From Mytilus californianus (lineage: Eukaryota > Mollusca > Bivalvia > Mytilida > Mytilidae): DNA of 64,000 nucleotides. Below are positions 39,801 to 48,945 of the stretch, piece by piece (position 1 is the stretch's first letter; each line of letters opens with the position of its first letter). The notes beneath the pieces are model-generated. The model searched no databases. It saw only the letters and a program-made list of their open reading frames with translations, and had not been told where the DNA came from. The translations under genes were made by a program, and so were the position numbers. The stretch lies in assembly GCF_021869535.1 (NCBI RefSeq), contig NW_026262690.1:69929995-69993994 (forward strand). Reading direction: 5' to 3'.

Positions 39801-42800
39801 ATTAGTGGTTCTATACCTAAAAGAACTTTCAGAAATGAGGCTAAAATGAACAAATACAATCCTAAGTGCTTTACTAACCACAAAATAAGCAATATATACA
39901 TGTAAATTTATGTATGTGCACAAACCATGCTTTTTTGAATAATGCTAATACTTAATTTTTGCTATTTTAAATTGAACCATCATGTCATTTCTGATTATTT
40001 TTTTTTGTAATACAAACCTTTTATGGATGCAGACAGCATTTCAAAAGAAATATTGTTTCTGAACTTTTAAAGCTATGGTTACCAAAATTTTATAATAAAT
40101 CTTCTAATAAACTTCTGATAGGGTAAGGATAAATAGAAATCTAAGTTTTCAATATAATAATGCTATAAAGCCATGGAAAACACCATGCAAAGTTTCAATA
40201 TGATTACAATGTAGTTGATTACCTGGAGTTTTACTTGTGTCTTGGCTTGGCTTGGTATTTTTTGGAGGTCTATGTAAAGGAGATTTAGGAGTCAACATTT
40301 CTCCTTTACGCTGTCTCATAGTTATATTGGAAGTCTGAGGAGGTGTAAAAGGGTATGGTTCTTGGACCTCACGACCTTCATCAAAACGTCCAGGAGTATT
40401 ATCTAACATATTTATTTCCCGTAAAGCTTTTTCTAAACAAAAACAAAATATACAACAACAATCACAATAAATATATACAGAAGCAGAAGTCTGCATCATG
40501 TGGCTTTTCTATGTTATCAATTTCTGAATCAAAACAACAATCACAATAATAAATGAAAGCAAAAATTTCTGAATTAAAAGTATTGAACTCTATTTTGCAT
40601 TTCAAATAAGTTTTTTTTTTTACATTTACTATGATATCCTTCTTATAAATTTAAAGCACAGCAGAATCTTTTCTCTAGTGATGCAACACATATATAATAA
40701 AAGCTTCAAGCCACATAATGCAGATTGATATATGTATGCATAGGTGTCAAAGTCTCAAGATAGGTAAGGAAGCATCCCAATACTTTTATAAACCATTGAA
40801 ACCTCCCTCTAAAGCCCAGAAAAGATTATGAGATCTTCCTTTAGAAAGTTTGAAAAGTTGACACCTATGTCTTTGTTTCAAGTCATATATTCTCTAAGAA
40901 ATATTCAGGTGTTATGCAGTATAATTTGTATGTTTTAAGGCATCTATTACTCTATTACATACATCAATGACCAAAACGTTAAAATTTTGTTGACAAGATT
41001 TACTTATGTCCATCACCAGAAATCTTTAAAATATGCCGTTGCACAAAGATAAGATTTAAAAAAAAAATGATTATTTCAAGATTTTCTTGGGGATCCAGTT
41101 CACTTGAAGGAATAATTTTAAAGGCTAGTATTATTAAAGAAATGACTCAAACCTATGCACTATACCATTCAAAAATTAAAATACACATTTTACATTTTAT
41201 TCAAATAAATTCACTGATCTTCTGGTACATGTTAATTGTGAAATGTGTTTGATTTGGTAAAATTTATTTTCTATACCAAAAACTACTGTAAACCAACTTA
41301 TTTTCACACATACTTTATTTCATGAAAAGTTCTTTCTAACCAACTTTTGCGATCTTCTCTTTTTTGTGATATATTTATATAAAGGAAGCTACTAGTTTCA
41401 CAATTTCGCGACGGTTTAAATTTGCAATATAAAAGAATATCAGTGAGTTTAAGAGATGAAAGAATATATATCTAAAAGATTCACGACACTAAGGAAGAGC
41501 TATGAGCACAGGTGTACTATTTCTATCACACATATATATAATAATAAACTGATAAATAGATAAGCCAAAATAATTATCACATCTATAACCATAACAGCAT
41601 TACTAAAAATAGTCTTGTGTCTATGTAAATAACTAAATAGGTCTAGTCTAAATGACACAGCTAATTACATATATATAAATGTATTCATATAACATATATC
41701 AAAGAACTGAGAGACAATTTTATGATACATGTATGAACATGTTTCTATCCTATTACATGCAAGACAAATAACTCCTTCAATACCTAAAACATCCAGTCTA
41801 TCTTTAGCCATCACCATATTTGTCACCATTTTTTCTTGCAATCTTCTTGCCCGATCCCAGGAAGAGCCTGGAATAAGGAAAATGCATATATATAATATTT
41901 ATTTATTCTAATTTTTATTTATTATACTGTCTTTTACAGTTTAAATGGGACAAAAAAATATGGTTTCTCCCAATTTAAAGGTCTTATCCTCAACTTCAGC
42001 ATCTATAAAAAAAATGTTGTGTACTGTTGTTTGTCTGTTGGTCTTTTTCTGTTTTAGCCATGACCTTGTCAGTTTATTTTCGACTTATGAGTTTGTATGT
42101 ACTTTTGGTATCTTTCGCCTCTCTTTTACAAAAAAACTGTTTCTGTTAATGTCCGTCACAGATATGAAGTAAAATTTTGAAGTATTGGTCAACATATGTA
42201 GTATGACTGTTAGTTTGACAATGAAAGAACCTTAGTGAGCGCGCTCACATACCCCACGTCCCCACATTGTCATTGGAGAAATAAAATAAGTGTAAGAAAA
42301 AAAAATTGTATCAGAAAAAAAAATTGAATCATAATTTCCTGTCAATATGCACATCTACATAGTATGTCCTTATTATCTACACAGTTTCATGAAATTCTGT
42401 CGTGTGGTTTGAGAGGAGTTGCGATGACAAAAGGTTACAGTAGTATATTGGGCAAATAAGTTCAAAGGGGCGTAACTCCTGGAAAAAAAATTGAATCGTA
42501 ATTTCCTGTCGATATGCACATCTACGTAGTATGTCCTTATTATCTGAAAAGGTTTCATGAAATTCTGTTGTGTGGTTTGAGAGGAGTTGCGATGACAAAC
42601 TGTTGCAGTAGTACATTAAAGTAAATAAGTTCAAAGGGGCGTAACTCCTAGAAAAAGAATTGAATCGTAATTTCCTGTCAATATGCACAACTACATAGTA
42701 TGTCCTTATTATCTAAAAAGGTTACGTGAAATTCTGTTGTGTGGTTTGAGAGGAGTTGCAATGACAAGAAACAGGACTGACGGATGGACAGACGGACAGA

Positions 42801-42801
42801 T

Positions 42802-42850
<49 letters not shown>

Positions 42851-45800
42851 CCCTTAATGAGAGTACTAATTTACTTTTCTTAAACATGAACCTAAATAAA
42901 ATTCAAAGTTTACTAATAAAATATCATTTAACACAAGTAGGTTCATAGAAATGCATAATATAAAAATATAACTAAAGCTGACCAAGTGCATCATTTTATG
43001 TAAGTCACAGTCACTCATTTGTTACACATGCATTTTAAACATGTACTATACACTGTATCATAAACATGATAAAGGCAAATCAAATACTGAATTACCATGA
43101 GAATTTTAAACAAAACATTTTGACCCCATTATTATTTACCGAAGAAATGTTCTGTACTTGATATTATTATTAAGGGAAAGAAGAATTTCAAGTTTTTATA
43201 CAGTAATCATGGTAATACCATAGATATATTAACATTGGTCCCCAAGAAATAATCAGATTTTCTTCAGGCTTTTTGGAAAGTATTCATTGCATCACAGCTA
43301 TTACCCCCTTGGTATCATCATATCAACCTTTTTTCTTACATTTTTTTTCAATTACGTTTTAAGTTGAGCTTCCTGAAAATATCTCATATTGTGTGAATTT
43401 TTGTCACATGAAAAGTTAAGAATCAAACCCCAGAAAAAATTCACAACCAAGGTTTGTCAAAGTCAGAGAAGTATTAATCAAGAGTGTCCAAGATTTCATA
43501 GTTTTTCACTATTCCTGGTGTTCAATTTTTTTTCTAACTCATTCAAAGTTCAATTAATATAAAAAAAAATCAATAACAGCAGGAAAAGGGGCATACACCT
43601 TGTCGTACTCCAGGTTCATAGCAATGGCATGGCAGTTAGGAGGGTCTGGATGGGGTTTACAGACTAGAGAATACTGGGCAAAATGTGCAGGATAAATGGC
43701 CAAAATAATAGAGAAAATTCGTAAGGGTTCCGCGGAACCTAGTGTCTCGCCTACTTCTGCTGTTTATCACAGGCTCAACAAAAATGAGGAAAAAAATTAA
43801 TAAAAATATTCCTCTCTATACTATCTTTTGATTGTAAGTAGCTTCTGTCCAAGTTTGGTAAAAATCCAGGATAGTTTATGAATCTAATAAATGTTTTAAA
43901 TAAAAACTTAAACTGTTATGTAACTGGAAGAAAAACTAAGTCCATTTATAAGTAAAATACGGAAAAAATGGAAAAAAATTTGAACAAAATTTCCTTTTAG
44001 ATACTAGCTTTTAATCATAAACAAGCTTCTTTCCAAGTTTGGTACAAATCCAGGATAGTTTAAGAAAGTTGTTAAAATTTTAAAAACTTTAACCACAGAG
44101 TGAATGTAATGTTAACTGGCAGAAAAACTAAGTCCATTTATAAGTAAAATACGGAAAAAATGGAATTTTTTTTTTACAAAATTTACTTCTGGATACTATC
44201 TTATGATCACAAACAAGCTTCTTTCCAAGTTTGGTACAAATCCAGGATAGTTTAAGAAAGTTATTAAAATTTCAAAAACTTTAACCACAGAGTGAATGTA
44301 ATGTTTCCTGGCAGAAAAACTAAGTCCATTTATAAGTAAAATACGGAAAAAATGGAATTTTTTTTTTTACAAAATTTACTTCTGGATACTATCTTATGAT
44401 CACAAACAAGCTTCTGTCCAAGTTTGGTACAAATCCAGGATAGTTTAAGAAAGTTATTAAAATTTCAAAAACTTTAACCACAGAGTGGATGTAATGTTTC
44501 CTGGCAGAAAACTAAGTCCATTTATAAGTAAAATATGGAAAAAATGGAATTTTTTTTTTTACAAAATTTACTTTTGAATATTATGTTATGATCATAAACA
44601 AGCTTCTGTCCAAGTTTGGTAGAAATCCAGGATAGTTTAAGAAAGTTATTAAAATTTCAAAAACTTTAACCACAGAGTGAATATTTGTGGACGCCGCCGA
44701 CGACGACGACGACGACGACGACGCCGACGGAATGTAGGATCGCTATGTCTCGCTTTTTCGACAAAAGTCGAAGGCTCGACAAAAATAGGGCAAAAAAATA
44801 GAGAATAATCGGGTGCTAAAATATAAAGAATAGAGAATAATAGGCAAAAAATATAAAGATTACAGAAAAATGACCAAAAAAGTAAAGAATACAGAAATGA
44901 AGGACCCCCATCCAGACCCTCAGTTAGCAGCAGACAGAAGAATAACCTACCTTCGCCACTACTGACATCAACAGCAATCCCTTTCTCAAGTTCTATAATG
45001 CCTTTTTTGTACATATCAATTGCTATATCTTGTTTGCCTGTAAACATGGTAATGAAAATATGAATATTCTTCTGAATTAAACACTCATTATTAGCACATC
45101 TTTATTGAAATAATACTATGATGATGCTGTTACACCTTGTACAATAAGGGCTCTTACAAGAAAACTTTATTTTTGTCAACACTAAATTTGCATATTTGTA
45201 CATGTTGTATTTCAAATAAATTATTTTTTGATTGGTTTCCCTGTTCCCATGAGAATTTCTTTCCAGATAATATATAAAAATATGTACATTGTATACATGT
45301 GTACATGTTATATCAAATGAGGGATAACCCCTCAAAAAAGTACTTCTTATGAGGAATTTCAAGCATTGGAAGAATTTATTTTGGAATTATGTTTACTTTG
45401 ATTTAAGAGTTAAAACAGCACATCTTCACATAAATTGTTACTATTTTCCACAAGTATATATAAAAAAACAGTTGTGGAAGTATTATAGTTTGAGGGGTAA
45501 CCTGGGTTTATCCCTCATCTGAATGCTTATTTTCATCTTGTGTTCTATCAGTGTAAAAGTTGATCATTCATTGCATATATATGTATACCTGCTAACTTTT
45601 CAAAATATAAGTTTGATTTAAAGTAAAAAACAAAATGCATCACTTTAAAATAGATTATACTTTACTCCAAATTTATGGGCCCCAAAAGGCAACATGAAAT
45701 TATAGGTTATATAATATATTAACAATAAACAATTAAACAAATACAGAGGGAAAGAATTACTTGATTGATTGAATATAAATAAGACAAAAAAATTTAAAAA

Positions 45801-48186
45801 CAAACTTCATACATATATATTATCCAATACTAATTAAGTTTGATTTGTATTGTACATGTTGTAAAAGTGAATAGCATTTACACTAACTTAATATACGTAT
45901 ATATATACACATGCATATTTCAGGTAAGAATTTGGCTAAAAATTTAATGCAAATATTTAAAAATTTACTTACATAATATAAATTATCTTTGTCTTCATTA
46001 TTTAATATATAGAAGACATTTTCATCTTTATCTTACTAAAATTTTTCAATTTATTAGATATGACAGAAAAAACTTATTCCCATTCACTGTGGTAATTGTC
46101 ACATTTAATTTAGAAATGTAAGGCGTTGTGACTTTGTCAACTTCATTTTTTTCACATTTAACTTTAGAACACATTCTATTTTCTATTGATATATTTTCAT
46201 ATGTTCCAGTTTCTAATACAAATGTGTGTGATGATACAATGTATTCTTGACCTTTTTGAAAAAAAATTTAATTACATTAAGAGAACTATCTTAGCCATAA
46301 TTAGGTATCGGGTCCGTTCGCGCCCAATACACGTTCGCACCCTACACGTTCGCACCCCACACGTTCGCCTCCTAGGTCCGTTCGCACCCTTTTTTTAATT
46401 CAAAAACCTGATAAATTTTTAGATGTTTTGTAAAATATTTTTATTTTCATAAATAAAAATTCGGGAATTTTTAAATGAAATATTGTTTTAAATTGATTTG
46501 ATGATTTATTATTAAATGTTAATTATGTATGATTACTGCTAATTGGTATTTATACACAGCCTAATATGATGTTATTGTTGAGTGTTTAAAAATCATGATT
46601 GTTGTCATGGTTGTTTTAACTTGCTTTAAATGTAAATACTGCATGTATTTAGCTTGGTATGAGTAAAACTTTGAAGATTTTAAATAAAAAACATGAAAGA
46701 TAATTGTTTTTAACAGCTTGGCTCCTTTGATCTCATGTGTGTCAGAATCTCACTTTATTCATAAACAATGAAAAAAAATATTTATAGCAATACACTATCC
46801 AAAACATGATTACGAATTATTCAACACATAAAAAAAAACGTTGTCAGAATCCCATTTCCTTTTGAAACAATAAAAAATAAATATTTATAGCAATACACTA
46901 ACCAAAACATGATTAAGATTTTATCAACACCTAAAAAAACGTTGTCAGAATCTCACTTTAGAAACAATGAAAAAATCATTTATATATATATATAGATATA
47001 GAGATATAGATATATAGAGAGCAATACACTTACCTAAACATGATTAAAAATTATTCAACACAAAAATAAAATACTGGTCGTCAGAATCTCACTTTATTTA
47101 AGAACAATGAAAAAAAAATGTTTATAGCAATACATTTACCATGACACAAAAAAAAACCTTGTCAGAATCTCACTTTATTTAGAAACAATGAAAAAATATA
47201 TATTTATAGCAATACACTTACCAAAACTCGTTTACAAATTATTAAACACAAAACCAATAAGAATTGGGCGCGAACGTGTAGGGTGCGAACGGACTTTGGG
47301 TGCGAACGTGTAGGGTGCGAAAGTGAAAGGGGGGCGAACGTGCATGGGGGCGAACGTGATTGGGCGCGAACGGACCCGGATTCCCATAATTATAAGAAGT
47401 GTTTTTTAATATATCATACATGTACTTAAAAGTTTATTTTTAAGTTAGTGCACAGTATATGTGCTTAAAAGCAATTTTAACACCTTGGATTAATAGCTAC
47501 ATGGTGGATGCACGGTGTAATATTGTCCATTGGATCTGGGAACAGTATATATATATATATATATGTTCCTGATTGGATGTGTAACCATACCATATCAATA
47601 TTCAAGTCAAGGTAACTCCCCATAAATAGAAAAAATTGTAGGTCTGGGCCATATAAAAGAACAAATTCCATTTTATATCCATAAATGAAAATATGAAGAA
47701 ATTTGAGGCAATGTAGCAAACAATTCATATTCTCAACACTGAAAACAAACAGACATGGCTCGTACCATCATGTTCCTCATCAATTTTCAAAGCTTTTGAA
47801 ATATATTCAAAAGCTTTCCTGTGGTGATGTTTCTGTGAAACTAATGCTGGTTCACCAGGACCTGGATCCCGAGCAGCCATTTTTGGACTTCGATGAAGTT
47901 CAGTATTTGCACCAGATTCAGCATCAGAAATTAAAGCTGAATTTTGTCTCCATCTATTTCTGGAAGGAATTGCAGATCTAGACCTGCAAATAATAATGCC
48001 TAACACTACCCACAGTTGCACTGCTAAATATCGTAAAAGGCTAAATAAAAATAAAAGTGGAGCAGCAAACAAATCTAAATTTCTACGATGAAATGAATCA
48101 TAATTTCTTCCTTGGTTACGATTTGGTCGACCTCCCTTGTCACCCTTTTTACGCCCTCCAGATCGTCCCCTGTCTTTTCGATGCAT
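18743..48186 (-). CDS. SPAST: Spastin, microtubule-severing AAA ATPase, 17 coding exons
   Basis: Meiotic-clade AAA ATPase that forms hexamers, pulls on tubulin tails and severs microtubules; it also acts at ER, endosomes and midbody with ESCRT-III (family knowledge). The 17 exons sum to 1932 bp, giving 643 residues plus TGA, close to human spastin (616). Visible parts in order: basic N-terminus with a hydrophobic segment at about 40-67; MIT domain at about 117-197; Ser/Pro/Arg-rich linker (microtubule-binding region) at about 198-335; AAA domain at about 340-643. Walker A is GPPGNGKT at 400-407; Walker B is IVFMDEVDSLL with D459 and E460; arginine fingers are R516 and R517 in LRRFAKR; the C-terminus includes SVEDFLQSL and ends [13 protein letters not shown]. 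The start at 48186 is the first Met of the open frame. A second in-frame start at Met103 begins MAARDPG. Introns are loaded with repeats. Pore loop 1 has W433 rather than Tyr. Confidence 0.97.
19669..19709 (-). CDS. SPAST: SPAST exon 16: small exon
   Basis: The 41-bp exon has acceptor tgttattag and donor CAGTAAT|gtaagt. It encodes [13 protein letters not shown], equivalent to human MSASEMRNI. Confidence 0.92.
19783..19809 (-). CDS. SPAST: SPAST exon 15: 27-bp microexon
   Basis: Small exon with acceptor tacaaaattag and donor CTGGAT|gtaaga, encoding EELSIKTSG. It bridges the conserved GPIR and LSASE blocks where human spastin has ELKPEQVKNM. Both phases agree (one base carried on each side). 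Only 73 bp of intron separates it from exon 16. Confidence 0.85.
20156..21222 (+). repeat. 53-bp minisatellite, about 20 copies, in SPAST intron 14
   Basis: The unit is ggtctgatgaagatatccaa, gttattttgtctgtgttggg, atgactaggatat. Two variant types alternate ('aagttattttgtctg' and 'aagctatgtcgtctg'), and one copy near 20490-20510 joins both. The array fills two thirds of the intron between exons 15 and 14. Stops in all frames rule out a coding repeat. Confidence 0.97.
21384..21454 (-). CDS. SPAST: SPAST exon 14: sensor 2 region
   Basis: The 71-bp exon encodes [20 protein letters not shown] then PIR, a near-invariant spastin block. Acceptor ttaatttcag. The donor is set at CAGGG|gtaagc because this position keeps the frame into the 27-bp exon; CAG|GGGTAA is an alternative. 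Confidence 0.92.
22122..22244 (-). CDS. SPAST: SPAST exon 13: second arginine finger and lid
   Basis: The 123-bp exon encodes [20 protein letters not shown] then [20 protein letters not shown]. Acceptor ctctttacag, donor GCAAG|gtaatg. Confidence 0.95.
22459..23164 (+). mobile_element. 'agctcacttggccc' dispersed element, long copy, SPAST intron 12
   Basis: Left end ctagaggctcttaagagcct is palindromic and followed by gtgtcactcacct; right end has a (GAC)n run, cgccaagtgatgagaaaagc and the stem agctcacttggccc / gggccaggtgagct. The interior is about three direct copies of a 165-bp module (ttggtcagcacctcataagg; ggccatcttggatgatgga). No open frame of note. Inverted copy at 54694-55657. Confidence 0.85.
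23304..23383 (-). CDS. SPAST: SPAST exon 12: sensor 1 and first arginine finger
   Basis: The 80-bp exon encodes [20 protein letters not shown] then LDDAVL, with the sensor-1 Asn in GATNRP. Acceptor attatgtag, donor GTACTTAG|gttggt. Confidence 0.95.
24089..24180 (-). CDS. SPAST: SPAST exon 11: Walker B DE
   Basis: The 92-bp exon encodes [20 protein letters not shown] then [11 protein letters not shown]. Acceptor ttttcttgtag, donor GATGGG|gtaaga. Contains the catalytic Glu460. Confidence 0.96.
24559..24634 (-). CDS. SPAST: SPAST exon 10: Walker B start
   Basis: The 76-bp exon encodes [20 protein letters not shown] then SIVFM. Acceptor ttatgtag, donor TTCATGG|gtaaat. It supplies the first part of Walker B; the DE follows in the next exon. 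Confidence 0.95.
25006..25077 (-). CDS. SPAST: SPAST exon 9: pore loop 1 side
   Basis: The 72-bp exon encodes [20 protein letters not shown] then TSKW. Acceptor tttatttcag, donor AAATGG|gtatgt. The terminal Trp occupies the aromatic pore-loop position that is Tyr in human spastin. Confidence 0.95.
25686..25760 (-). CDS. SPAST: SPAST exon 8: Walker A
   Basis: The 75-bp exon encodes [15 protein letters not shown] and [10 protein letters not shown], the ATP-binding P-loop with Lys406. Acceptor tgttttacag, donor ATGTTG|gtgagt. Confidence 0.96.
25960..26345 (+). repeat. Two tandem modules in SPAST intron 7
   Basis: Units of about 190 bp contain 'accatgactgaagg', 'tctccatgg', 'tgccaatgctaata' and 'gcataccaaat'. 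The same module is tandemly repeated at 30955-32345 in intron 5. Confidence 0.75.
26843..26907 (-). CDS. SPAST: SPAST exon 7
   Basis: The 65-bp exon has acceptor ttatttacag and donor CCAGAG|gtaaac. It encodes [20 protein letters not shown] plus PE. A dispersed repeat begins about 26 bp upstream of the acceptor, so the branch point must lie in or at the edge of the repeat. Confidence 0.95.
26934..27988 (+). mobile_element. Dispersed element with poly-C tracts, copy 2, SPAST intron 6
   Basis: Same start (aaattgcttcgctgagcaca, ggatacgaccgcagaggtcc) and end (ttttgcggtcgtataaaaa) as 11725-12968, same orientation. It carries long C, A and T homopolymers at 27179-27290, which are G runs in the spastin transcript, and a CA repeat. 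The 66- and 90-codon open frames across the homopolymers are artefacts. Confidence 0.85.
28185..29151. mobile_element. Non-autonomous hAT-type element, 967 bp, with 8-bp TSD
   Basis: Left end CAGGGTTTCCGCTGGCGG and right end ...CCAGGGGAAACCCTG are inverted repeats starting with the hAT-typical CAGGG. The 8-bp sequence GTAACTAT flanks both sides (28177-28184 and 29152-29159). Subterminal regions carry several 'ggcgaaa' and 'ggcgaata' motifs in both ends. No transposase frame. It lies in SPAST intron 6. Confidence 0.93.
29440..30205 (-). repeat. Four tandem 'aaaggggcataactc' modules
   Basis: Units start near 29450, 29608, 29843 and 30003, each with aaaggggcataactc, 'aaagtgacgc' and 'acttgatctgtgt'. 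The array ends at cttaatgcccactccgcttc. A one-unit relative is at 13375-13640. Confidence 0.85.
30436..30565 (-). CDS. SPAST: SPAST exon 6: lead-in to AAA domain
   Basis: The 130-bp exon has acceptor aatttttcag and donor GATATTG|gtaaga. It encodes [20 protein letters not shown] then PHVDFKDI, equivalent to the vertebrate FRNVDSNLANLIMNEI region. Confidence 0.95.
30955..32345 (+). repeat. Tandem modules and dispersed-repeat fragment, SPAST intron 5
   Basis: Modules with 'gacctaatcacaaact', 'tcaatggaccatgattgagg' and 'catgtgctaatgctaata' occur at about 30955-31130 and three times at 31850-32345. Between them, at about 31560-31760, lies a minus-strand fragment with gttgtctcattggcactcat and accacatcttctta. 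Confidence 0.7.
32545..32699 (-). CDS. SPAST: SPAST exon 5: microtubule-binding linker
   Basis: The 155-bp exon has acceptor tttaatttcag and donor GAAAAT|gtaagt. It encodes [18 protein letters not shown] and [16 protein letters not shown]. The SNSLPR block is shared with vertebrate spastin; the rest is basic and low complexity. Confidence 0.9.
32700..36262. other. SPAST intron 4, left part: no gene or clear repeat
   Basis: AT-rich intronic DNA; small open frames lack splice context or similarity. A short CAGA run near 33725 resembles the tail of mussel repeat modules. Confidence 0.4.
36263..36733. mobile_element. 471-bp TIR element A, left copy
   Basis: Starts AGGTATAAAACCACTAATTC and ends with the inverse of AGGTATAGAACCACTAATTC, a TIR of about 21 bp with one mismatch. 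A copy of the same length and nearly the same sequence is at 39348-39818. No clear target duplication is visible at either copy. Confidence 0.88.
36734..39347 (+). repeat. Three tandem units B of 870, 871 and 873 bp
   Basis: Units start at 36734, 37604 and 38475, each with ataacagcaccaaacttgtt, and end near cacatgcctgtcagt. Differences between units are a handful of substitutions and 1-3 bp at the junctions. Each unit has a 67-codon open frame (37141, 38011, 38882) beginning MDQQEQFMY; its few substitutions do not show coding constraint and no domain is recognised. I treat it as non-coding. Confidence 0.93.
39348..39818. mobile_element. 471-bp TIR element A, right copy
   Basis: Same ends and length as 36263-36733; I noticed one clear substitution (ttcccagaa versus ttcccggaa). 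It directly follows the third B unit. Confidence 0.88.
40223..40432 (-). CDS. SPAST: SPAST exon 4: linker
   Basis: The 210-bp exon has acceptor ttgtttttgtttag and donor CTCCAG|gtaatc. It encodes [20 protein letters not shown] followed by a Pro/Lys/Ser-rich disordered segment ending PSQDTSKTP. Length is a multiple of three, so skipping would keep the frame, as in the known exon-4-lacking isoforms of vertebrate spastin. Confidence 0.9.
41784..41867 (-). CDS. SPAST: SPAST exon 3: MIT helix 3
   Basis: The 84-bp exon has acceptor ccttattccag and donor TTTTAG|gtattg. It encodes [20 protein letters not shown] then KDRLDVL, matching spastin MIT helix 3. Confidence 0.95.
42000..42180 (+). repeat. Fragment of common mussel-type dispersed repeat, SPAST intron 2
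   Basis: Contains ttttagccatgaccttgtca, tttattttcgacttatgagt and ttttggtatctttcgcctct. I recognise this block as widespread in mussel sequence, from memory only. Confidence 0.6.
42290..42850 (-). repeat. Three tandem modules, 175-180-bp unit, with (GAC)-type tail
   Basis: Units contain 'ttgaatcgtaatttcctgtc', 'tagtatgtccttattatct' and 'gtggtttgagaggagttgcg'. The array ends gacggatggacagacggaca and 'ctccgcaactcgttgcgtgg'. The open frames across it are shadows of the repeat. Confidence 0.85.
43721..44790 (+). mobile_element. Dispersed element with four to five 185-bp modules and (GAC)n tail
   Basis: Begins gtaagggttccgcggaacct with agtgtctcgcctac and ends tgtctcgctttttcgacaaaagtcgaagg after a (GAC)n tract at 44690-44722. 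Modules share 'ccaagtttggtacaaatcca', 'ggatagtttaagaaagtt' and 'taagtccatttataagtaaa'. Weak inverted similarity (gggtctggatgggg) at about 43650 and 44910 suggests it lies within another repeat. Located in SPAST intron 2. Confidence 0.75.
44951..45037 (-). CDS. SPAST: SPAST exon 2: MIT helix 2
   Basis: The 87-bp exon has acceptor atgtttacag and donor GCGAAG|gtaggt. It encodes [20 protein letters not shown], the conserved MIT-domain core, then AVDVSSGE. Confidence 0.95.
45038..46295. other. SPAST intron 1, right of exon 2: nothing identified
   Basis: AT-rich intronic DNA without recognisable exon or repeat boundary. Confidence 0.4.
46304..47384. mobile_element. 1081-bp TIR element with terminal 'gttcgcaccc' arrays
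   Basis: Left end has gggtccgttcgcgcccaata followed by repeats of 'acgttcgcaccc'; the right end carries the same arrays inverted (gggcgcgaacggaccc). An identical CATAATTA flanks both sides (46296-46303, 47385-47392). The interior has about six degenerate copies of a 100-bp unit (cagaatctcactttatt; atttatagcaatacacttac). No transposase. 8-bp duplication with GG-starting ends would fit hAT or Merlin; class not settled. It lies in SPAST intron 1. Confidence 0.9.
47766..48186 (-). CDS. SPAST: SPAST exon 1: N-terminus, membrane segment, start of MIT
   Basis: Encodes residues 1-140. A very basic N-terminus ([17 protein letters not shown]) is followed by the hydrophobic stretch [20 protein letters not shown] and VLGIIIC, corresponding to the ER/lipid-droplet hairpin of long spastin isoforms. 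The MIT domain starts with [18 protein letters not shown]. Met103 ([11 protein letters not shown]) stands where the human short isoform begins. Donor is GATG|gtacga. Confidence 0.95.
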
Positions 48187-48484
48187 CCCTGTTCTCCATC
48201 ATATAAACAAAATTATGTGTATTTCTTGGATAATACATGAATTATGAATTATCGATCTTTTCTTTCGATTTGTGCTTTTCCCTCAAAAAATAAATAAAGC
48301 ATATAGTAAAGGTAAAACTGGATGTCGGATATAACCATGTTATATTTCCGTATGAGTGTCCCAGGCCAGTAAAATTTTCCTGCAAAGAGGACTTTAAAGA
48401 AATCCTGTTGATTTTTGGGCTTGTAAGTCAAAAACTTTTCAAATTGGACTATCATCTAGACTCAAGTGAACAACAAGCACTGTG

Positions 48485-48492
48485 TGACGTCA
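48485..48492. promoter_or_regulatory. Full CRE palindrome TGACGTCA upstream of spastin
   Basis: Perfect 8-bp CREB/ATF site about 300 bp upstream of the spastin start and 1.5 kb from the divergent dehydrogenase gene. Function is inferred from position; no TATA box is evident at spastin. Confidence 0.5.
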
Positions 48493-48837
48493 CAAAACAG
48501 TTTTAAAACAGGTTATTATTATAGCAGAAATGACTGAACACAATATTCGAACTAGTTCATGGAAGATTTGACTGAATATATAAAATTGCAGACAAAAAGG
48601 AAGAAAGCATGGGTTTATCTACAATTATTCTGGAGTGTGAAGTCTTGGATAAAGCTATATCCTCCTTAAGATCAGTTTGTCACTCTGCTGAGTTGACAGA
48701 TGTGATTTCTCTTCTCAGTATACTAGACTACTACGGGTTTTAATCATTTCAATGATATAGGCCTAAGTCAATGTATAGGATAAATATGAAACTGAATAAT
48801 TTGGCGTGGATATAACTTAAAAATTATTTGCCCAAGC

Positions 48838-48889
48838 TGAGACTACTATAACACAATGAGTTACCAATTTCTGTGTTATAGTAGTCTCA
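48838..48889. repeat. Perfect hairpin, 18-bp arms, 16-bp loop
   Basis: tgagactactataacaca at 48838-48855 is exactly inverted as tgtgttatagtagtctca at 48872-48889. Confidence 0.95.
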
Positions 48890-48907
48890 GGCCCAAGATA
48901 GGATGAA

Positions 48908-48945
48908 CCAGAGACATATATACACAAGTGTATATATGTCTCTGG
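48908..48945. repeat. Perfect hairpin, 18-bp arms, 2-bp loop
   Basis: ccagagacatatatacac, then aa, then its exact inverse gtgtatatatgtctctgg. It lies 18 bp from the previous hairpin. Confidence 0.95.

Noticed and set aside
44649..45047. 132-codon minus-strand frame as a separate gene
   Set aside because: Only 44951-45037 is real (spastin exon 2). The arginine run comes from a (GAC)n tract in a repeat.
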